The notes under the pieces were generated by a model that saw only the letters and a list, made by a program, of their open reading frames with translations, made no database searches and had not been told where the DNA came from. A stretch of DNA of 64,000 nucleotides from positions 62,001 through 126,000 of the forward strand of contig NZ_RCIQ01000009.1 of assembly GCF_004000255.1 (NCBI RefSeq), given 5' to 3'. The position numbers and the translations under genes are program-made. This DNA comes from Nioella ostreopsis. Its GTDB lineage: Bacteria; Pseudomonadota; Alphaproteobacteria; Rhodobacterales; Rhodobacteraceae. Below, piece by piece: positions 59,346 through 64,000 of the stretch. Numbering within the stretch: position 1 is the first letter of the stretch; each line of letters begins with the position of its first letter.

Positions 59346-59879
59346 TCAATTCAGCGCCTGAGGCCAGCCGAGCCCGTCCTCGCGTTCCCAGATCAGCACC
59401 AGATTCCTTTCGGGCCGGTTCAGTTTCCAGACCATTTGCCCTGTCTGGATGCCCGGCAGCCGCAGGAACGCGTCAAAGAGCCGATCCGCCCCGGTCGCAG
59501 TCACCGGAATGTGAACCGGCGCGGCATGGTTCTGGCGCAACACCCAGACCGGCGGGTAGCTGCGGCCATCCAGCATCAGGACGGTCATGTCCTCGATGTC
59601 GATCACGCCGCCATCCAGCGGCCCCATGTAGGTCACGCGCCCCTCATCGAGCGTCACGATACCGGGGCCGGTTGCTGCCTGCCGGAACCGTCCACGCTGG
59701 ACGCCACCCCACAGCAGAAAGAGGCCAATGGCAGCAAAGGCGATGCCGATGCCCAGAAGGATGACGGTCAGCGCCGCCAGCGCCACGAAACCGCCCGCGA
59801 TCAGAACCGCCAGCCCGATCAGCGCCTCGCGCCAGCGGCGCAGGGTGGCCATCGCCTCGGGTCGGAAGAAACCGCTCAC
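59346..59879 (-). CDS. Small membrane-anchored protein coupled to rsmE, unknown function
   Basis: 177 residues. Two adjacent membrane helices (about 19-60: LIGLAVLIAGGFVALAALTV, then ILLGIGIAFAAIGLFLLWGG) are followed by a soluble beta-rich domain: GPGIVTLDEGRVTYMGPLDG, IDIEDMTVLMLDGRSYPPVW and IPVTATGADRLFDAFLRLPG. The domain resembles a small PH-like fold. GTG start at 59879 overlaps the rsmE stop by 4 nt (GTGA); ATG at 59852 is an alternative. No name can be given. Confidence 0.75.
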   Translation of the reverse strand: MSGFFRPEAMATLRRWREALIGLAVLIAGGFVALAALTVILLGIGIAFAAIGLFLLWGGVQRGRFRQAATGPGIVTLDEGRVTYMGPLDGGVIDIEDMTVLMLDGRSYPPVWVLRQNHAAPVHIPVTATGADRLFDAFLRLPGIQTGQMVWKLNRPERNLVLIWEREDGLGWPQALN

Positions 59880-60604
59880 CAGTCGCCCCGCGTGGATTGG
59901 AACAGCGTCAGCGCCGCGACGGCGGCGGTATCGGCGCGCAGGATGCGGGGGCCGAGGCTGATGGCGGTCGTTGCCGGATGCGCGGTGAGCCGCGCGCGCT
60001 CGGCGTCGGAAAACCCACCTTCTGGGCCAATCAGGATCGCCCATTTGTCGCCTGCGGGCGCGGCATCCAGAGCCGCGCGGGCGCCCACAAGGCTTTCATC
60101 GCAGAAAATGAGCTGCCGGTCCTCGGGCCAGTCCGCCAACAGCCTGTCGAGCTTTTGCAGGTCGTCCACCGGGGGCACATAGGTACCGCCGCATTGTTCC
60201 GCTGCCTCAACGGCGTGGGCCTGCAGCCGGTCCTGCCGGATACGCTCGGAATTTGTGAAATCGGTCTGCACCGGCATGATCCGCGCGGCCCCCATTTCGG
60301 CGGCTTTCTCGACAATGAAATCGGTGCGTGCCTTCTTGATCGGGGCAAAGATCAGCCACAGGTCGGGCGGCGACATCTGCGGCGCGGCCAGAACGCGGCA
60401 TGCGAGCGACCCGCCGCGTTTCCCGGCCTCTGCCACCTCGGCGGTCCATTCCCCGTCCGTGCCGTTGAACAGGGCCACCTCGGCCCCGACGCCAAGCCGC
60501 ATCACGCCAAACAGGTAATGCGCCTGTTCCCGCGACAAGGGAACCGTTTGCCCTGCCCCAAGCGGATGCTCTACGAAGAGCCGTATCTTTGCACGCGACG
60601 ACAT
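59876..60604 (-). CDS. rsmE: 16S rRNA (uracil(1498)-N(3))-methyltransferase
   Basis: 242 residues. The N-terminal PUA-like part (REQAHYLFGVMRLGVGAEVA) and the SPOUT trefoil-knot C-terminal part (KWAILIGPEGGFSDAERARL, then LGPRILRADTAAVAAL) are both present, with the linking IFAPIKKARTDFIVEKAAEM. It methylates U1498 in the ribosomal decoding site. ATG at 60604 matches the family length; the upstream open frame is antisense to ubiA. Divergent from ubiA by 12 nt. Confidence 0.95.
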   Translation of the reverse strand: MSSRAKIRLFVEHPLGAGQTVPLSREQAHYLFGVMRLGVGAEVALFNGTDGEWTAEVAEAGKRGGSLACRVLAAPQMSPPDLWLIFAPIKKARTDFIVEKAAEMGAARIMPVQTDFTNSERIRQDRLQAHAVEAAEQCGGTYVPPVDDLQKLDRLLADWPEDRQLIFCDESLVGARAALDAAPAGDKWAILIGPEGGFSDAERARLTAHPATTAISLGPRILRADTAAVAALTLFQSTRGDW

Positions 60605-60616
60605 GGGACGGACCTT

Positions 60617-61588
60617 ATGACCGGCTTGAACGAAACGCCAGAGGGGCAGGTGCATGACGCCGTGCGCGGCAATTGGGTGGACCGGCTGGCGCCCGCGTGG
60701 TCCCGCCCCTATCTGCGCCTGTCGCGGGCCGATCGGCCGATCGGCACATGGCTGCTGCTTTTGCCCTGCTGGTGGGGCGTGGGGCTGGCCGCCGCCGCCA
60801 CCACGCCCAGGTGGGAGGACCTGTGGATCGCGTTTGGCTGCGGCATGGGCGCGTTCCTGATGCGCGGTGCGGGCTGTACGTGGAACGATATCACCGACCG
60901 CGATTTCGACGCCGCCGTGGCGCGCACAAGGTCTCGGCCCATCCCGTCGGGGCAGGTCAGCGTGAAACAGGCCTTTGCGTGGCTGGCCATACAGGCCTTG
61001 GTGGCCTTTGCGATCCTGCTGACCTTCAACAGTGCAGCGATCCTGATGGGGATCATCGCGTTGCTGCCGGTGGTCATCTACCCTTTCGCCAAGCGCTTCA
61101 CCTGGTGGCCGCAGGTCTTTCTGGGCATCGCCTTCAACTGGGGCGCGCTGCTGGCCTGGGTTGCCCATACCGGCAGCCTCTCCTGGCCGCCGGTCGTCCT
61201 GTACCTGGCGGGCATGGCCTGGACGATCTTCTACGACACGATCTATGCCCATCAGGACAAGGAAGACGACGCGCTGATCGGGGTGAAATCCACCGCGCGG
61301 CTCTTCGGGGACCGGACAAAACCCATCCTGCGCGGCTTCCTTGTGCTGTCTGTCGCGTTGATGGCGGTGGCCAACATAGGCGCACTAACGCCTGCCGCCG
61401 GGGTTCTGGCGCTGGTGCTGGCGCTGGCCGGGGCGTGGGGGTTCGGCTGGCATATGGTCTGGCAGATGGGGCGGCTGGATATCGACGACCCGGATGTCTG
61501 CATGCACCTTTTCCGCGCCAATCGGGATGCCGGGCTGATCCCTGCGCTGTTTTTTGCCGCCGCGGCGCTCGTTTCATTGAACCTCTAG
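60617..61588 (+). CDS. ubiA: 4-hydroxybenzoate polyprenyltransferase
   Basis: 323 residues, multi-spanning. The first aspartate motif NDITDRDFDAAVARTRSRPI and the second DTIYAHQDKEDDALIGVKST are those of UbiA; RLSRADRPIGTWLLLLPCWW marks the N-terminal helix. It prenylates 4-hydroxybenzoate in ubiquinone synthesis at the inner membrane, using Mg2+ bound by the Asp motifs. The start MTGLNETPEGQ at 60617 is preceded by GGGACGG. Pathway link to coq9 (26774), though not adjacent. Confidence 0.95.
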   Translation: MTGLNETPEGQVHDAVRGNWVDRLAPAWSRPYLRLSRADRPIGTWLLLLPCWWGVGLAAAATTPRWEDLWIAFGCGMGAFLMRGAGCTWNDITDRDFDAAVARTRSRPIPSGQVSVKQAFAWLAIQALVAFAILLTFNSAAILMGIIALLPVVIYPFAKRFTWWPQVFLGIAFNWGALLAWVAHTGSLSWPPVVLYLAGMAWTIFYDTIYAHQDKEDDALIGVKSTARLFGDRTKPILRGFLVLSVALMAVANIGALTPAAGVLALVLALAGAWGFGWHMVWQMGRLDIDDPDVCMHLFRANRDAGLIPALFFAAAALVSLNL

Positions 61589-61640
61589 GGCCAAGTCGTT
61601 AAAGCATTTTCCAACTGTTCTTGGGGCAATCATAGCAAGC

Positions 61641-63575
61641 ATGCGTCTAGCCTTTCATTTTGCCGCTTTGGGGGCCTTTGCGCTTGCCGCCGTGCTCAGC
61701 CTGTTCATGGCCGTTTTCGGGGCGCGTCAGATCGAGCAGCAATCGGTGCAGGCGGTCAATTTCGCCATGCGCGAAGACGGGCTCGACTGGGTCGAAATCG
61801 GGGCCGACGGCCTGCGCGTGCTGATGGCGGGAACCGCCCCTGACGAGGCCGCCCGCTTTCACGCCTTGCGCCGCGCCGCCGAGATCGTGGATACCGACCG
61901 CATCATCGACAACATGGACGTGCTGGACCCCGAAGGGATCGAACCGCCACGCTTTTCGCTGGAAATGCTGCGCAACGATGACGGGGTGTCGCTGATCGGG
62001 CTGGTGCCGACCGCCGATGGCGATGACAGCCTGACCACGGGGATCAACGAACTGGCCGATGGCCTGCACGTGGCCAACATGGTCGAAACCGCCGCTTTCC
62101 CGGTGCCCGCCGGATGGGCGCCCGCCCTGCGCTTCGGCCTGCTGGCACTGGCGGAACTGCCACGCGCAAAGGTCTCCGTCTATGACGGGCAGGTGGTGGT
62201 CGAAGCGGTGGCCGACAGCCGCCAGCAGCGCGACCAGTGGCAACGCTTTCTGGAAGAAAATCGCCCCTCTTCGGTCCAGCTGGTGCTGGATATCTCGGCC
62301 CCCCGCCCGGTGATCACGCCGTTTACCTTGCGCTATGTCCAATCCTCCGGCGGCGGCCGGTTCGAGTCCTGTTCCGCTGGCACCGAAGAGAGCCGCGACC
62401 GCATCCTGACCGCTGCGCGCAATGCCGGGCTGACCGGGCAGGACAGTTGCCGCATCGGGCTTGGCGTGCCGTCGCCCAACTGGGCCACCGCCGCCGAGAT
62501 GGCGATTGCCGCGGTCAGCCGGTTCGAGGATGCGACAGTGACCTTCTCGGATGCAGATATCACGCTCATCGTGGCGCAGGGCACCCCGTCGGAGCTTTTC
62601 GACGAGGTGATCGGAGAACTGGACGCCGCCCTGCCGGAGGTCTTTTCGCTGCACGCAGTGCTGCCCGATCCGCCCCCCGAGGAAGAAGCCGAAGACGGCC
62701 TGCCAACCTTCACGGCCACCCGCAGCCCCGAGGGCTATGTGCAACTGCGTGGCCGCCTGCCCGATGAGCGGATCACAGAGGCCGTACAAGCCTATGCCAC
62801 CGCACTTTTTGGCCGCCAGAACACCTATGTCGCAACCCGTATCGACGAAGACCTGCCGGGCGGCTGGACCCTGCGGGTGATGGCCGGGCTGGAGGCGATG
62901 GCACAGCTGCATAACGGGGCCGTCGTGGTCGAGCCCGACACCGTGCGCATCCGGGGCAATTCCGGCAGCGAAAGCACCACCTCTGACCTGAGCCAGCTGA
63001 TGAGCGAGCTTCTGGGGGCTGCCGAAGGGTTCGAGATCGACGTGACCTATGTGGCCAGCCTCGACCCGCAGACCGGGCTACTGACGCCGCAACAATGCCT
63101 CGACCGGATCAACACGATTCTCAATCAGCGCAAGATCACCTTCGATCCCGGGTCTGTCGAGATCAACGAGGAGACCGGGCGCATTCTGGACGATCTGGCC
63201 GAGATCCTGCCCGACTGTTCCCATGTGGATATGGAAATCGGCGGCCATACCGACAGTCAGGGCCGCGAGGAAATGAACCTGCGGCTGAGCCAGGGCCGCG
63301 CTGACGCGGTGCTGAACGGGTTGCTGGCACGCCGGGTGCTGACCGCGAACCTGACCGCGCAGGGCTATGGCGAGACGCGGCCCATTGCCGACAATGACAC
63401 CGAGGACGGGCGGGAGACCAACCGGCGGATCGAATTCCTGCTGGCCACAGACATCGCCGAACGCGACGCGCGCGAGGCCGCAGAGGCGCGTGCGCAGCTG
63501 CTGGCCGATGCCCCCCGGCCCGTCATGCGCCCCGATAACCTAGTGCCCGCAGCGGCCGAGGAGGACACCGAATGA
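61641..63575 (+). CDS. OmpA family protein with BON-like repeats
   Basis: 644 residues. One N-terminal hydrophobic segment (LGAFALAAVLSLFMAVFGAR) acts as anchor or signal. Residues about 30-450 contain repeated alpha-beta units with features of BON-like domains (for example DAALPEVFSLHAVLPDPPPE and RSPEGYVQLRGRLPDERI). The C-terminal OmpA domain (about 500-610) has the peptidoglycan-binding IGGHTDSQGREEMNLRLSQG and NRRIEFLL. It probably spans the periplasm from inner membrane to peptidoglycan. Its stop overlaps the next gene's start by 4 nt. Confidence 0.88.
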   Translation: MRLAFHFAALGAFALAAVLSLFMAVFGARQIEQQSVQAVNFAMREDGLDWVEIGADGLRVLMAGTAPDEAARFHALRRAAEIVDTDRIIDNMDVLDPEGIEPPRFSLEMLRNDDGVSLIGLVPTADGDDSLTTGINELADGLHVANMVETAAFPVPAGWAPALRFGLLALAELPRAKVSVYDGQVVVEAVADSRQQRDQWQRFLEENRPSSVQLVLDISAPRPVITPFTLRYVQSSGGGRFESCSAGTEESRDRILTAARNAGLTGQDSCRIGLGVPSPNWATAAEMAIAAVSRFEDATVTFSDADITLIVAQGTPSELFDEVIGELDAALPEVFSLHAVLPDPPPEEEAEDGLPTFTATRSPEGYVQLRGRLPDERITEAVQAYATALFGRQNTYVATRIDEDLPGGWTLRVMAGLEAMAQLHNGAVVVEPDTVRIRGNSGSESTTSDLSQLMSELLGAAEGFEIDVTYVASLDPQTGLLTPQQCLDRINTILNQRKITFDPGSVEINEETGRILDDLAEILPDCSHVDMEIGGHTDSQGREEMNLRLSQGRADAVLNGLLARRVLTANLTAQGYGETRPIADNDTEDGRETNRRIEFLLATDIAERDAREAAEARAQLLADAPRPVMRPDNLVPAAAEEDTE

Positions 63576-63898
63576 ACCGCACAGAATTCATCGTGGTGAT
63601 CGCGATCATCCTCTTTGTGGCCTTCGCGCTCGGCTGGTTCGCCAATTGGCTGGTGCACCGCCTGACGCGAGTATCGGGTGTCGATATGAACGAGTTGGAG
63701 GAAATGGCAAAGGCCCTGCATGACGCGGAAGAAACCCGCGACCAGGCGATTTCCTACCTGCAGCACCGCGAGGCGGAGCTGACCAACCAGATCACCCAGA
63801 CAGAGGCAGAGTTGCGGGCGGCCATGGAAGGCCTGCGCGAGGCCCGGCAGGAAGCCGAAGAACTGCGCATTCACATGGAGCAGCAGAACCAGGGTTAG
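63572..63898 (+). CDS. Membrane-anchored coiled-coil protein, coupled to the OmpA gene
   Basis: 108 residues: one helix near the N-terminus (FIVVIAIILFVAFALGWFAN, residues 5-24), then a long amphipathic coiled coil rich in Glu, Ala and Arg (MNELEEMAKALHDAEETRDQ to the end). No family name recognised; single-helix scaffolding proteins of this shape often partner envelope machines. ATG overlaps the OmpA-family stop (ATGA), so the two are likely functional partners. Confidence 0.8.
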   Translation: MNRTEFIVVIAIILFVAFALGWFANWLVHRLTRVSGVDMNELEEMAKALHDAEETRDQAISYLQHREAELTNQITQTEAELRAAMEGLREARQEAEELRIHMEQQNQG

Positions 63899-63901
63899 GC
63901 T

Positions 63902-63981
63902 GTTTCGCCGACTGCGTCGTCGACCCGGGAACGGCCCTTCTCAGGCCCCTTTGGGGCCCTCGTCGGGCCGTGTTGCCACGG
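63902..63981 (-). repeat. Dispersed structured intergenic repeat, copy 4 (inverted)
   Basis: Read on the minus strand it starts CCGTGGCAACACGGCC, has the central hairpin GGCCCC-AAA-GGGGCC (63944-63958) and the block AAGGGCCGTTCCCGGGTCGA. It begins 3 nt after the stop of the coiled-coil gene. The final 19 nt of the window hold nothing recognisable. Confidence 0.8.
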
Positions 63982-64000
63982 GATATCGGACGGGCCCGCG

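Overview
The window is high-GC bacterial chromosome with dense, often 4-nt-overlapping genes. It most likely comes from an alphaproteobacterium of the Rhodobacterales (Roseobacter/Paracoccus type). This rests on a DUF1013/TrcR cell-cycle regulator, COQ9, an aa3-type cytochrome oxidase subunit IV miniprotein, a pyrB-linked histidine-poor PyrC, plant-type GshA and a run of Hint_2 proteins, a combination usual in that order. No rRNA, tRNA, CRISPR array, prophage or insertion sequence was seen.

Layout. 1-5457: an alpha-galactoside-type locus (MelA-like GH4 hydrolase, two ABC permeases, binding protein) divergent from its IclR regulator and ATPase. 5546-13642: a LysR / hydantoinase-oxoprolinase A and B / FAD oxidase / uronate-dehydrogenase-like cluster with a divergent M20 amidohydrolase, pathway unknown. 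13651-18159: glucuronate catabolism (UxuB, UxaC) divergent from a GntR regulator and KDG kinase. 18166-28768: RNase T2, TrcR, two tandem secreted YARHG proteins, SDR, RsmC-like methyltransferase, ClpS, HAD phosphatase, MFS exporter with a His-rich tail, quinone oxidoreductase, COQ9, ribosomal protein bS21, a lipoprotein and the oxidase subunit IV. 28856-35637: a coupled operon (acyl-CoA dehydrogenase, MBL hydrolase, small conserved protein, EEP phosphatase/nuclease), then TsaC/Sua5, YqgE and a DsbD-N-like protein.

35659-43454: the most unusual region, seven consecutive same-strand genes sharing a nearly invariant C-terminal Hint (hedgehog/intein) domain behind highly divergent N-terminal domains. 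The array abuts an RND efflux pump and its adaptor (43583-48447), and a copy of the pump's extreme C-terminal two-helix module lies inside the array. 48533-51005: MoaB, metallophosphoesterase, uracil-DNA glycosylase, GNAT. 51335-56592: a pyrimidine operon (pyrB, two membrane proteins, a foreign-looking DUF4268 protein, a PyrC lacking metal-ligand histidines, plsY). 56596-63898: small proteins, DUF805, GshA, a membrane protein, RsmE, UbiA, an OmpA-family protein and a coiled-coil protein.

Intergenic structure. A roughly 80-92 bp dispersed repeat occurs four times (25697, 34037, 51099, and inverted at 63902). Its central hairpin changes sequence but keeps pairing. A second motif with a CCTCCGCCGGAGG core lies upstream of two copies. 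An 11-bp unit is repeated four times upstream of pyrB. Regulatory-looking palindromes sit upstream of the IclR, GntR and RND operons. All functional names come from reading motifs by eye; no database search was run.
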